From assembly GCA_018674495.1 (NCBI GenBank), contig JABHAA010000135.1, forward strand, positions 1 through 42,396: a stretch of 42,396 nt of DNA, written 5' to 3'. Positions 1 to 9,253 of the stretch are shown piece by piece. The translations under genes were made by a program, and so were the position numbers. The first letter of the stretch is position 1. Each line of letters begins with the position of its first letter. The notes below the pieces were generated by a model. It saw only the letters and a program-made list of their open reading frames with translations, was not told where the DNA came from and did not search any database. This DNA is from Rhodospirillaceae bacterium. Lineage in GTDB: Bacteria; Pseudomonadota; Alphaproteobacteria; Rhodospirillales; UBA2165.

Positions 1-62
1 ATGATGCCGGTGCCGGAGCGCGTGTCGGAGCGGGCCATGCATTAGGCGTATCCCGGCGCCAA

Positions 63-596
63 TTACGATCGTCTTTTCGCCAGCTCCCGGTACAAGGCTT
101 CCGGGCTGACGCCGATCTCGGCGGCGATGGATTTCCATTGGCCCTTGGGCGGCACAACCCCTGCCCGCCAGGCGAGCCAGCCGTCGAGCCGTTCGGTCAC
201 CTTCCGAAGCGATAATATTTCGGCGCGGGTGCGGGCCGATTGCACTTCATGGGCCAGATGCGCCGCCCAAAGATCGGCAAAACCGGCATCCGCCCGGAGC
301 ACGTCGAGGAACGCTGGTTTGGGCACCTCGAACACAGCTGATGCCGCTGCCGCCAGCGCGTCGCAATGATAGCTGTCCGAATAGAGCGAGGCTTCCGCCA
401 GAACCGTGCCGGCGCCGCCTCGCTGCAGCACAACCGCTGCGCCGCCCAGCTGGTGGCGGACCAGTTCGAGGAGACCCGCCTGGACAACAAAGATCGAGCG
501 GATGGCATCGCCCCGGTGGAAAAGATAGGCCCCCTCGGGGAGCTGGCGGGGATCGCCGGCCAAATCCATCAGCCGTTCAATTATTTGTTCAGACAT
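63..596 (-). CDS. Crp/Fnr-family transcriptional regulator
   Basis: A 177-aa protein with an N-terminal cyclic-nucleotide-binding-like beta roll (about residues 15-100), a long dimer helix (about 105-140) and a C-terminal winged-helix HTH. The recognition helix (164-176) carries E166-A-L-Y-R170, matching the E-x-x-S-R spacing of FNR-type regulators that read TGAT half-sites. It has only one cysteine (C78) and no N-terminal Cys cluster, so it is not an oxygen-sensing [4Fe-4S] FNR; the ligand is unknown. At 177 aa it is shorter than the usual 220-240 aa and ends just after the recognition helix. It is divergent from the Spy-like/cytochrome c pair. An 18-bp palindrome covers its own start codon, which suggests autoregulation and control of the divergent pair (inference). 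Confidence 0.85.
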   Translation of the reverse strand: MSEQIIERLMDLAGDPRQLPEGAYLFHRGDAIRSIFVVQAGLLELVRHQLGGAAVVLQRGGAGTVLAEASLYSDSYHCDALAAAASAVFEVPKPAFLDVLRADAGFADLWAAHLAHEVQSARTRAEILSLRKVTERLDGWLAWRAGVVPPKGQWKSIAAEIGVSPEALYRELAKRRS

Positions 597-610
597 GATC
601 TACATCATGT
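593..610. promoter_or_regulatory. FNR-like palindromic operator at the divergent regulator/cytochrome junction
   Basis: The sequence reads ACATGAT-CTAC-ATCATGT: perfect 7-bp arms around a 4-nt spacer. The core TGAT-N4-ATCA has the geometry of FNR/Anr/Dnr boxes (TTGAT-N4-ATCAA). It overlaps the start codon (594-596) of the Crp/Fnr gene and lies about 63 nt upstream of the Spy-like gene. Protein binding is inferred from the adjacent regulator. Confidence 0.6.
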
Positions 611-672
611 AGTATCCGGGCGCTTTATGGCAAGGTCCGGCCATGAAATTCACGCCAAGGAGACGAACCGAT

Positions 673-1266
673 ATGAAGTTTATTCTGCAAATCCTGCTAA
701 TCGGGGCCTTTGCCCTTTCCGCCGAAGCTGCTGAGTCCGGCCATACGCCCAAGTCGAAATATGCCGGCCAGGAGACGCGCGACATCAAGAGCCTGTCGCC
801 TGACGATATTGCCGAATTGCGCCGCGGCGGCGGCTGGGGGCTGGCTAAGGCGGCCGAGCTGAACGGTGTTCCCGGACCGGCGCATCTTCTGGAAATGAAA
901 GATAAGGTGCCCCTGGACGGCGCCCAGGTGGCGGCCATAACAAAAATATTCACGGCCATGAAGGCCCGCGCCATCGGCCAGGGTAAGCGGCTCATCGATC
1001 TGGAGCGGGCGCTGGAATCTCATTTCCGTGAACGCACGATCACCGATGCGCTGTTGCGAAGCTCGCTGGCGGCAATTTCCGAAGCGCGTATGGAACTGCG
1101 CTACATTCATCTGGCCACCCATCTGAAAACGCCCGATATCCTTTCGCCCGATCAAATAAAAAAATACAATACCTTGCGCGGTTATTCGGGCGCCAACCCC
1201 TGCGCTAATGTTCCCGAAGGACACAGCGCCGAAATGTGGCGAAAACATAACGGGTGCGATCAATGA
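673..1266 (+). CDS. Spy/CpxP-like periplasmic protein (putative heavy-metal/stress sensor type)
   Basis: A 197-aa protein with a clear signal peptide (hydrophobic residues 3-16, likely cleavage near A20). The mature part is mostly helical and polar with long amphipathic helices (about residues 70-150), as in the Spy/CpxP/LTXXQ group of periplasmic chaperones and metal sensors. I start it at ATG 673 because AAGGAG (657-662) lies 10 nt upstream and the signal peptide begins there; an in-frame ATG 30 nt earlier lacks both. Its stop overlaps the start of the cytochrome c gene (ATGA, 1263-1266), so the two are translationally coupled. Family assignment rests on general composition and is moderate; a plain conserved periplasmic protein of unknown function is the alternative. 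Confidence 0.6.
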   Translation: MKFILQILLIGAFALSAEAAESGHTPKSKYAGQETRDIKSLSPDDIAELRRGGGWGLAKAAELNGVPGPAHLLEMKDKVPLDGAQVAAITKIFTAMKARAIGQGKRLIDLERALESHFRERTITDALLRSSLAAISEARMELRYIHLATHLKTPDILSPDQIKKYNTLRGYSGANPCANVPEGHSAEMWRKHNGCDQ

Positions 1267-1721
1267 TGAAATGGATATTGCTGGCCGGCGTGGTGACCGC
1301 CGCCATCATCGGCACTGGTATTTATAACCTTGGCGGCGGCGACGGGCTTCCGCTCAGATCCGATCCCGACAACCAGACCCAGGTGGCCATGGGCAAGACC
1401 CTTTACGCCGAGAACTGCGCCTCTTGTCACGGGGCCAAATTGGAAGGCCAAAGAAACTGGCGCAAACCGCTAGCGGCTGGCGGCTTGCCGGCGCCGCCCC
1501 ACGATGAAAGTGGGCATACCTGGCACCATCCGGACGCCATGCTGTTCCGCTATACCAAGCTTGGTGGCCAGCAATTGGTTCCGCCGTCGTTCAAGAGCAA
1601 CATGCCGGGCTTCGAAGACGCGCTCTCCGACGGCCAGATTTGGGCGGTGTTGTCCTATATCAAAAGCGAATGGCCCCTAAAAATCCGCCGTCGCCAAACC
1701 CGCATGAGCCAAACCCGATAA
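1263..1721 (+). CDS. Membrane-anchored class I cytochrome c
   Basis: A 152-aa protein with an N-terminal hydrophobic segment (about residues 4-23) acting as signal anchor, followed by one haem c motif C52-A-S-C55-H56. A distal Met in SNMPGF is the likely sixth haem ligand, and a C-terminal helix of the cytochrome c fold follows (DGQIWAVLSYIKS). It would carry electrons at the periplasmic face of the inner membrane. Start at ATG 1263 overlaps the stop of the Spy-like gene; a GTG 9 nt upstream and a second ATG at 1266 are alternatives. The basic tail RRRQTRMSQTR after the last helix is unusual. The partner oxidase or dehydrogenase is not in this window. Regulation by the divergent Crp/Fnr protein is plausible. 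Confidence 0.85.
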   Translation: MMKWILLAGVVTAAIIGTGIYNLGGGDGLPLRSDPDNQTQVAMGKTLYAENCASCHGAKLEGQRNWRKPLAAGGLPAPPHDESGHTWHHPDAMLFRYTKLGGQQLVPPSFKSNMPGFEDALSDGQIWAVLSYIKSEWPLKIRRRQTRMSQTR

Positions 1722-1798
1722 GCCAATAAATGGTTTGCAGCGGGGCGATAACACCGTAGTTTTCCTGGCGGCAGCGCAGCGGAAACGGAGCAGCCTCC

Positions 1799-3148
1799 AT
1801 GATGCATCTCGGCCTGTTTATCGCCGGCGAAGGACACCATATCGCCGCTTGGCGCGATCCGGGCGTGCCCGATACCATCGCCAATCAAGATATCGATCAC
1901 TATATCGAGCTGGCGCTAAAGGGCGAAGCCGCCAAGTTCGATTTCCTGTTTACCGCCGACACCAACGCCGTATTTTATGGCGACACGGTTGCCGAGTGGT
2001 GCCAGACCACCCAGGCCTTGCGCCTGGAGCCGCTGACATTGCTATCGGCCTTGGCGGTGGCCACCAAGCGCATCGGGCTTGTCTGTACCGCCACCACCAC
2101 CTATCTCGATCCGTTCCACGTGGCCCGCCTGTTCGCGTCCCTGGACCAGATCAGCCACGGCCGCGCGGGCTGGAACCTGGTCACCTCCTCGGCGCCCGCC
2201 GAAGCCGCTAATTTTTCGGCAACCGCCCATCCGCCGGCGGCGGAACGCTATGCCCGCGCAAGAGAATTCGCCGACGTTGTGCTGGGGCTCTGGGATAGCT
2301 GGGAAGAAGATGCCATCATGGCCGACAAACAAAGTGGCCTTTATTTCGATCCCGATAAGCTGCACCGGCTTGATCACGAGGGCGAGCATTTCCAGGTGCG
2401 CGGGCCGATGACCATCCGACGCTCCGATCAAGGCCGTCCGATCGTCGTCGAGGCGGGCCAGTCGGAAGAGGGCCGCGAATTGGCCGGCGCCACCGCCGAG
2501 GTGGTGTTTTCGGTGCAACAGGATTTGGGTGAGGCGCAGGCTTACTATCAGGACATCAAGGCCCGCGCCGTCAAACACGGGCGCGATCCGGGCGCCATCA
2601 ATGTGATGCCGGGATTGATGCCGGTGGTTGGCGCCACCCGCGCGGAAGCCGAAGATAAATTGCAGCGCGTCCAGGATTTCATCCATCCGGATCTTGGGCT
2701 CAAGCGCCTGTCCTCCATATTGGGCAGCGACTTATCCGATTTCGATCTGGATGGCCCGCTCCCCGAATTGCCCGCCAGTTTGGAGCAGGCGGGCCGCCAA
2801 CAAGTGGTGATCGACATGGCCAAGCGCGAAAACCTGACCATCCGCCAGCTATACGAGCGCGTCGTCGGCATCCGCGCCCACCGGGTGATTGCCGGCACGG
2901 CCGAGGATATCGCCGATGACATGGAGAATTGGCAGCAGGCTGGCGCGGCGGACGGATTCAATATCCTGTTCCTGACCTACCCGGGCGGCATTGATGATTT
3001 CATTGAAGGCGTCATTCCAATTCTGCAAGCACGGGGGCTATTCCGCACCGAATATGAAGGTATGACTTTGCGCGAAAATCTCGGCCTCGAAGCCCCCGCC
3101 AACCGCTACACGGCGGCGCGGGGTGCAAAGGCGAAGCGGGCGGGCTAA
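1799..3148 (+). CDS. LLM-class flavin-dependent monooxygenase (NtaA/SnaA/DszA group)
   Basis: A 449-aa protein of the bacterial luciferase-like fold in the NtaA/SnaA/DszA/DmoA branch. Typical landmarks are an N-terminal MHLGLF strand, FLFTADTNA near residue 60, GRAGWNLVTS and the adjacent SAPAEAANF (about residues 120-135), and a C-terminal GFNILF segment. Such enzymes use FMNH2 from a separate reductase to oxidise small molecules such as chelators, sulfides or sulfonates; the substrate here cannot be read from sequence. The start is one of two adjacent ATGs (1799/1802) behind ACGGAG. No flavin reductase gene is seen in the window. It converges with ligC and the stops overlap by 4 nt (3145-3148), so it is not part of the lig operon. 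Confidence 0.88.
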   Translation: MMHLGLFIAGEGHHIAAWRDPGVPDTIANQDIDHYIELALKGEAAKFDFLFTADTNAVFYGDTVAEWCQTTQALRLEPLTLLSALAVATKRIGLVCTATTTYLDPFHVARLFASLDQISHGRAGWNLVTSSAPAEAANFSATAHPPAAERYARAREFADVVLGLWDSWEEDAIMADKQSGLYFDPDKLHRLDHEGEHFQVRGPMTIRRSDQGRPIVVEAGQSEEGRELAGATAEVVFSVQQDLGEAQAYYQDIKARAVKHGRDPGAINVMPGLMPVVGATRAEAEDKLQRVQDFIHPDLGLKRLSSILGSDLSDFDLDGPLPELPASLEQAGRQQVVIDMAKRENLTIRQLYERVVGIRAHRVIAGTAEDIADDMENWQQAGAADGFNILFLTYPGGIDDFIEGVIPILQARGLFRTEYEGMTLRENLGLEAPANRYTAARGAKAKRAG

Positions 3149-4101
3149 AGCACCCCCTGCTTGTTCATGGACACTTCCAGATCATGGAGCGTCTTGTAGC
3201 AGGGCAGTACGTTGCTGACGCTGGAAATGGGCTCGGTGCCGGCCTCGATGGAGGAGAAGAAATCCCGGTCTTGCAGCTCGATACCGTCGAACGATACCGC
3301 CACTTTGGACACATCAATAGGCTCGCCCTTGCCGTCTTCTAGATCGTCATAAAGGGCGTTATAGGTGCCGTTGTCACAGATGTAGCGGAAGAACGAGCCA
3401 ATTGGCCCGTCATTATTGAAGGACAATGACAGGGTGCACATCTTGCCGCCCGTCGTGCGCAGCAAAATACCCATATCCATGGCGATGCCCAATTCGGGAT
3501 GCATGGGGCCCTGGACGGCCTCGGCGAAGATGATCTCTTCGCCCGTCTGATAGCGAAACAGATCGATACTGTGGGCGGCGTGGTGCCACAACAGATGATC
3601 GGTCCACGAACGCGGCCCGCCGGCGGCGTTGATGTTTTTGCGGCGGAAGAAATAGGTCTGGATATCCATCTGCTGGATCGCCAATTCTCCGGCCCGGATT
3701 TTCTGGTTCATCCATTGGTGCGACGGATTGAAGCGCCTGGTGTGGCCGACCATGCAGGTAAGGCCGGTTTCCTTCTGCTTCTCGTTGACCGCTTCGGAAT
3801 CGGCCCAGGTGTCGGCGAGGGGGATTTCCACTTCCACATGCTTGCCCGCCTCCATGCACTGGATGGCTTGGGCTGCGTGCATCTGGGTTGGGGTCGCCAG
3901 GATCACGGCATCAACGCCGGGCTGATCGATGGCTTCGGCCAGATCCGTGGTCACATGGCCGACGCCGTACTTGTCGGCGATTTCCTGGGCCTGTTCCAGG
4001 CGACGCCCAACGATGGACACGACTTCTACGCCGTCGATGCGGGCGATGCCGTCGAGATGTTTTTGGCCGAATGCGCCGGCCCCAGCGAGTGCTACTTTCA
4101 T
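3145..4101 (-). CDS. ligC: 4-carboxy-2-hydroxymuconate-6-semialdehyde dehydrogenase (LigC), Gfo/Idh/MocA fold
   Basis: A 318-aa NAD(P)-dependent oxidoreductase with an N-terminal Rossmann fold (GAGAFG, residues 7-12), the family EIP motif at 92-94 (EKP in most relatives) and a Gfo/Idh/MocA C-terminal sheet. The stretch VGHTRRFNPSHQW and the WTDHLLWHHAAHSIDLF region match what I remember of LigC of sphingomonads. LigC oxidises the protocatechuate 4,5-cleavage product, as its hemiacetal, to 2-pyrone-4,6-dicarboxylate. Start at ATG 4101 with GGAG upstream; an in-frame extension to 4179 overlaps ligB and is unlikely. It lies directly downstream of ligB and ligA, which fixes its role. The next enzymes (LigI lactonase, LigK aldolase) are not found here. 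Confidence 0.92.
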   Translation of the reverse strand: MKVALAGAGAFGQKHLDGIARIDGVEVVSIVGRRLEQAQEIADKYGVGHVTTDLAEAIDQPGVDAVILATPTQMHAAQAIQCMEAGKHVEVEIPLADTWADSEAVNEKQKETGLTCMVGHTRRFNPSHQWMNQKIRAGELAIQQMDIQTYFFRRKNINAAGGPRSWTDHLLWHHAAHSIDLFRYQTGEEIIFAEAVQGPMHPELGIAMDMGILLRTTGGKMCTLSLSFNNDGPIGSFFRYICDNGTYNALYDDLEDGKGEPIDVSKVAVSFDGIELQDRDFFSSIEAGTEPISSVSNVLPCYKTLHDLEVSMNKQGVL

Positions 4102-4123
4102 GAGTTTAGTCTCCGCGGTAATT

Positions 4124-5354
<1,231 letters not shown>

Positions 5355-5393
5355 GTGGTTTTCTACTCCTAAATTCATTCCCCCACGCCAGAT

Positions 5394-5399
5394 GTTATA
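5394..5399 (-). promoter_or_regulatory. Candidate -10 element of the ligABC operon, in an intergenic region with a TTGATCAA palindrome
   Basis: On the minus strand TATAAC (5 of 6 to the sigma-70 consensus) lies 40 nt before the ligA start, but no good -35 is seen 16-18 nt further up, so an activator may be needed. Further up, the perfect 8-bp palindrome TTGATCAA (5452-5459) could be an operator for either ligABC or the divergent VOC gene. No lig regulator gene is in the window. Confidence 0.25.
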
Positions 5400-5525
5400 C
5401 CGAACAGAAATCCTGCGGAACAGACCTTTGCGGCGTCACTCGGTTTTGACGTTGATCAAGGTGCCCTGGCGGCGCTGATGGCAGGCTTGGCTCTGTAATT
5501 CACGCAACGCCAGGAGAATGCCGCC

Positions 5526-6086
5526 ATGGCCACAGCCAAGCCGTCACCACGATTGACCCATTTTGCACTGTTCGTCGAAGATTTGCAGAAAATGCAGGAT
5601 TTTTATACAGGCGTCATGGGCCTCACCGTGACCGATCAAGGCCCGTTTCCGGACCCGGACGTTCCCGTCGATATGGTCTTCATGTCCAACGATCCCGCCG
5701 AGCATCATCAATTCGTGCTGGTCACCGGGCGCTCAGATGACGTGCCCTTCGCCCTCAACCAGCAATTATCATTCGTGGTCGAAGACCTGGACGAATTGCG
5801 ATGCGTCCGCGACGCCGCCAAGGGCGCTGATGCGGGCGAAATATGGCAGCGCTCCCACGGCAACGCTTGGTCGGTCTATTTTCACGATCCGGAACAAAAT
5901 CTGATCGAGGTTTATGTGCATACCCCCTGGCACGTGCCGCAGCCGCACCGGGACAGCCTTGATCTGGACGCCTCCAACGACGAGATTTACCGCGAGACCG
6001 AAGCCATCTGCCGGAGCGATCCCGGTTTCATGACCGCCGCCGAGCGCGAGACGGAGATGGCGGGCATGATGGCGACTGGCAACTAG
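5526..6086 (+). CDS. VOC-superfamily protein (glyoxalase/dioxygenase fold)
   Basis: A 186-aa protein with two beta-alpha-beta-beta-beta modules (about residues 9-66 and 80-132). Candidate metal ligands are H12 (LTHFALFV), H60/H61 (EHHQFVL) and E128 (NLIEVYV). The second module starts LSFVVEDLDEL and lacks the usual His there, so a complete metal triad is uncertain. A C-terminal tail of about 50 residues is extra. Start at ATG 5526 with AGGAG (5512-5516). Members include extradiol dioxygenases, glyoxalases and fosfomycin-type enzymes. Divergence from ligA suggests an aromatic or ring-cleavage-product substrate, but the sequence alone does not assign one. Confidence 0.8.
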   Translation: MATAKPSPRLTHFALFVEDLQKMQDFYTGVMGLTVTDQGPFPDPDVPVDMVFMSNDPAEHHQFVLVTGRSDDVPFALNQQLSFVVEDLDELRCVRDAAKGADAGEIWQRSHGNAWSVYFHDPEQNLIEVYVHTPWHVPQPHRDSLDLDASNDEIYRETEAICRSDPGFMTAAERETEMAGMMATGN

Positions 6087-6160
6087 AGCGCGCCGCTTGC
6101 AGAGCGGGGGATCGCCGGAATAAACTTCCGCCCATCATTCATTGGCCGGAAGCAAACATC

Positions 6161-6889
6161 ATGTCTGACGAAGCGATTTCCCAACTCACCAAGGATGGCG
6201 TGCTGCGCGCCGGCATTAATCTCGGCAACGCCCTGTTGGTTACCGGCGAGGCTGAAAACGGCGATCCGGTCGGCGTCTCGCCCGACATGGCGCGTGCCAT
6301 CGCCGAGGCATTGGGCGCCGAGGTTTCCTACGTTCCCTTTAAATCCCCCGGCGAGCTGGCCGACGCGGCGGCGACCGGGCTTTGGGATATCGGACTGATC
6401 GCGGCGGAGCCCAGCCGCGCCGAAACCATCGCCTTCACCGCCGCCTATGTGGAGATCGAGGCCACCTATTTGGTGCCCGCCGGCTCCGCCATCCAATCTG
6501 TGGACGAGGTCGACAAGGACGGCGTGCGCATCGCCGTATCGGGGCGTAGCGCCTATGATCTGTACCTGACCCGAAGCTTAGAACATGCCGAGCTCAACCG
6601 CGCCACCGGCGCCGATGCGACGTTCGAATTGTTCACGTCGGGCAATTTCGATGCCCTGGCCGGGCTCCGCCCGGGGCTTTTGGGCGTGGCGGCAAAGCTG
6701 GAAGGCTCGCGCATCCTTGATGGCTATTTCACCACCGTGCAGCAGGCCATCGGCACACCCAAGGCGAATACGGAAGGCGCCGCCTTCCTCGCCGCCTTCG
6801 CCGAAGATGCCAAAGCCAGCGGCATGGTGAAAGGGCTGATCGAAAAGCACGGCGTTACGGGCCGCCTGTCGGTCGCACCGCCGGCATAA
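6161..6889 (+). CDS. Solute-binding protein family 3-like protein without signal peptide
   Basis: A 242-aa protein with the two-lobe SBP_bac_3 pattern: a VLRAGINLGNALL opening strand, GVSPDMARAIAEALGA, the WDIGLIAAEPSRAETIAFTAAYVEIEATYLV core and a late lobe ending in EKHG. These proteins normally bind amino acids or small organic acids in the periplasm for an ABC importer. This one starts directly with a polar helix. ATG 6161 has GGAAG (6148-6152) 8 nt upstream, and no hydrophobic stretch is encoded in frame before it. No importer permease or ATPase adjoins it; the next gene is an exporter. A cytoplasmic ligand-binding or enzyme-like role (cyclohexadienyl dehydratase shares this fold) is possible. 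Confidence 0.75.
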   Translation: MSDEAISQLTKDGVLRAGINLGNALLVTGEAENGDPVGVSPDMARAIAEALGAEVSYVPFKSPGELADAAATGLWDIGLIAAEPSRAETIAFTAAYVEIEATYLVPAGSAIQSVDEVDKDGVRIAVSGRSAYDLYLTRSLEHAELNRATGADATFELFTSGNFDALAGLRPGLLGVAAKLEGSRILDGYFTTVQQAIGTPKANTEGAAFLAAFAEDAKASGMVKGLIEKHGVTGRLSVAPPA

Positions 6890-6986
6890 TTCCTTCCCCC
6901 TAGAGTTCGGGGCTGGGCGGGACTTGCCCGCCAAGCTTCACCGGACCATATATACGCTTCAACCAAATCGCCCAAGGACCCGACCT

Positions 6987-8798
6987 GTGGCCGGAAGCAG
7001 CATCGATATTGACCGCCCAAAAGCTAAGAACCTTCGCTATCTGTCGAGGACAGCGGGGTTCCTGAAACCGTATTGGCGGCGGGGCATCCTGGCGATCATC
7101 GCGTTGACGGTAACCGCGCTGGCTATTTTGGCGTTGGGACAAGGGCTTCGCCAGTTGATCGATGGCGGCTTTGCCGGCGGTGATGCGGCGGCCCTCGATC
7201 AGGCGTTGATATTTCTGCTGTCGCTATCGGTGGTCATGGCGCTCGGCACGGCGGCGCGCTTTTATCTGGTCTCCTGGCTCGGCGAGCGTGTGGTAGCCGA
7301 TTTGCGCCAAGCCGTGTTCGAGCGGGTGATGACCCTGCATGCGGGCTTTTTCGAAACCACCAAGACCGGCGAGGTTTTGTCGCGCCTGACCACCGACACG
7401 ACGCTTTTGCAGACTGTGATCGGCTCGTCGGCATCCATCGCGCTTCGCAATGCCCTTAATCTGCTGGGCGGCATTGTCATGCTGTTCGTCACCAACCCGG
7501 TGCTCACGGGCCTGGTATTTCTGGTAGTGCCGGTGGTGGTGGCGCCAATCATGATCTTTGGGCGGAGGGTGCGCCGCCTTTCCCGCGCCAGCCAGGACCG
7601 GGTGGCCGACGTCGGTGCTTTTGCAGAAGAAACCATCAACGCCATGCGCACCGTCCAGGCCTTCACCCACGAGACCGAGGACAACCGCCGCTTTTTCGGC
7701 GAGGTTACCGGCGCCTTCACAACGGCCATCGCCCGCATCCGCATGCGCGCCATGCTGACATCGGTAGTGATCCTGTTGGTGTTCGGCGCCATCGGCGTGA
7801 TCCTCTGGATCGGCGGGCGCGATATGCTGGCCGGCGAGATATCCGGGGGCGAGCTGGCGGCATTCATCTATTATGCCACCATCGTCGCTTTCTCGGTCGG
7901 CGTCATTTCGGAAGTTTACGGCGAGCTTCTGCGCGCTGCCGGCGCCACCGAACGATTGATCGAATTGTTGGAGACAGAGCCCGGCATCGCCTCTCCCGAT
8001 CACCCGGAGCCATTGCCCGAACCGGCCACGGGCCGCGTTGCGTTTGAGAACGTCACCTTCCACTACCCGTCGCGCCCGGACCAGGCGGCGCTCTCCGATT
8101 TTACCTTGGCAGTGGAGCCCGGCGAAACCGTCGCCCTTGTCGGCCCGTCGGGGGCCGGCAAATCCACCGTCTTCCAGCTCCTGCTGCGTTTCTATGATCC
8201 GGCCCAAGGCGCCGTCACCGTCGACGGCGTCGATGTGCGCCGCGCCGACACCAAATTGGTGCGCTCCCGCTTCGCCCTGGTGCCCCAAGATCCCGTGATT
8301 TTCTCCACCGACGGCGCCGAAAATATCCGCTACGGCAATCCGGCAGCCGACGATGGGGCGGTGCGCCGGGCGGCGATTGCTGCAGAGGCGGCGGAATTTC
8401 TGGATCAATTGCCGGAAGGCTTCGCCACATTTTTGGGCGAAAAGGGCGTGCGCCTGTCCGGCGGCCAGCGCCAGCGCCTGTCGTTGGCGCGCGCATTATT
8501 GCGCGACCCGGCGGTTTTGTTATTGGACGAGGCAACGAGCGCCCTGGACGCGGAAAGCGAACGGCTCGTTCAGGCGGCGTTGGAGAAATTGAAGGCGGGC
8601 CGCACTACGCTGGTGATCGCGCACAGGCTGGCGACAGTCATCAACGCCGACCGGATTCTGGTCATCGACGGCGGACGATTGGTTGCCAGCGGCACCCATA
8701 CGGAGCTGTTGGATTCGAGCCCGCTCTATGCGCATCTGGCGGCGTTGCAGTTCGACGCGGGGCGGAGCGCCGAGATTACGGCGGAAATCGCGGAATAG
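6987..8798 (+). CDS. ABCB/MsbA-like ABC exporter, fused permease-ATPase
   Basis: A 603-aa half-transporter: an N-terminal six-helix ABC transmembrane domain (about residues 30-310) and a C-terminal nucleotide-binding domain. Walker A GPSGAGKST starts at 386, the signature LSGGQRQR at 490, Walker B ends in D514-E515, and the H-loop is in VIAHRLAT. It would work as a homodimer in the inner membrane, exporting a lipid or hydrophobic compound; the substrate is not readable. I start it at GTG 6987 because AAGGA (6974-6978) lies 8 nt upstream; a TTG at 6924 would add 21 residues without a ribosome site. It follows the SBP-like gene by about 100 nt, but exporters do not use binding proteins, so a functional link is doubtful. 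Confidence 0.93.
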   Translation: MAGSSIDIDRPKAKNLRYLSRTAGFLKPYWRRGILAIIALTVTALAILALGQGLRQLIDGGFAGGDAAALDQALIFLLSLSVVMALGTAARFYLVSWLGERVVADLRQAVFERVMTLHAGFFETTKTGEVLSRLTTDTTLLQTVIGSSASIALRNALNLLGGIVMLFVTNPVLTGLVFLVVPVVVAPIMIFGRRVRRLSRASQDRVADVGAFAEETINAMRTVQAFTHETEDNRRFFGEVTGAFTTAIARIRMRAMLTSVVILLVFGAIGVILWIGGRDMLAGEISGGELAAFIYYATIVAFSVGVISEVYGELLRAAGATERLIELLETEPGIASPDHPEPLPEPATGRVAFENVTFHYPSRPDQAALSDFTLAVEPGETVALVGPSGAGKSTVFQLLLRFYDPAQGAVTVDGVDVRRADTKLVRSRFALVPQDPVIFSTDGAENIRYGNPAADDGAVRRAAIAAEAAEFLDQLPEGFATFLGEKGVRLSGGQRQRLSLARALLRDPAVLLLDEATSALDAESERLVQAALEKLKAGRTTLVIAHRLATVINADRILVIDGGRLVASGTHTELLDSSPLYAHLAALQFDAGRSAEITAEIAE

Positions 8799-8873
8799 AA
8801 AATTAACGCCGGTCAAGGCGCAAGCCTGGCTCGCTTGCTAGATTGTTCTTGTCATTGGGAAAAGGAGTGAGCC

Positions 8874-9206
8874 ATGAAAAAATATTCATTGCCGATAGCG
8901 ACCTTGTTTTTCGCGCTCCTGTTTCCGGCTCAGGCTTGGGCCGATGGGGCGTTTGGGCCCGGAGGCGGCGACGGGTTTTACCATATGTGGGGCGGCGGTA
9001 TGATCTTCGGCCCGCTGATGATGATCTTATTCCTCATCCTGATCGTCATGGCGGTGGTCGCTATCGTCCGTTGGCTGGGCGGCGGATCAACCATGCCGCC
9101 GGCTAATATGCCGAAGTCGGCGCTGAACATCCTGGACGAACGGTTTGCCCACGGCGAAATCGAACAGGATGAATACGAAAGCCGCAAGCGGACCTTATCG
9201 CCCTAA
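8874..9206 (+). CDS. SHOCT-domain membrane protein
   Basis: A 110-aa protein: a signal-like hydrophobic N-terminus (6-22), a Gly-rich linker, a transmembrane helix (about 45-67) and a C-terminal SHOCT domain (about 82-108, ending GEIEQDEYESRKRTL). SHOCT is a short oligomerisation motif found in small membrane proteins of unknown role. AAAAGGAG precedes ATG 8874. It is convergent with the CDF transporter. No specific function can be given. Confidence 0.85.
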   Translation: MKKYSLPIATLFFALLFPAQAWADGAFGPGGGDGFYHMWGGGMIFGPLMMILFLILIVMAVVAIVRWLGGGSTMPPANMPKSALNILDERFAHGEIEQDEYESRKRTLSP

Positions 9207-9253
9207 ATTAGCATTTCCTGTTTCAAGGCAGTTTACGTGGACCTTGCCGCCTG

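Noticed and set aside
1..45. Possible 3' end of a plus-strand gene (open frame ending TAG at 43-45), or a short minus-strand frame.
   Set aside because: Only 14 codons are visible, both strands are open and no family can be recognised.
8843..9106. Plus-strand frame overlapping the SHOCT gene.
   Set aside because: The SHOCT frame has the ribosome site, signal, TM helix and domain; the other frame has none.
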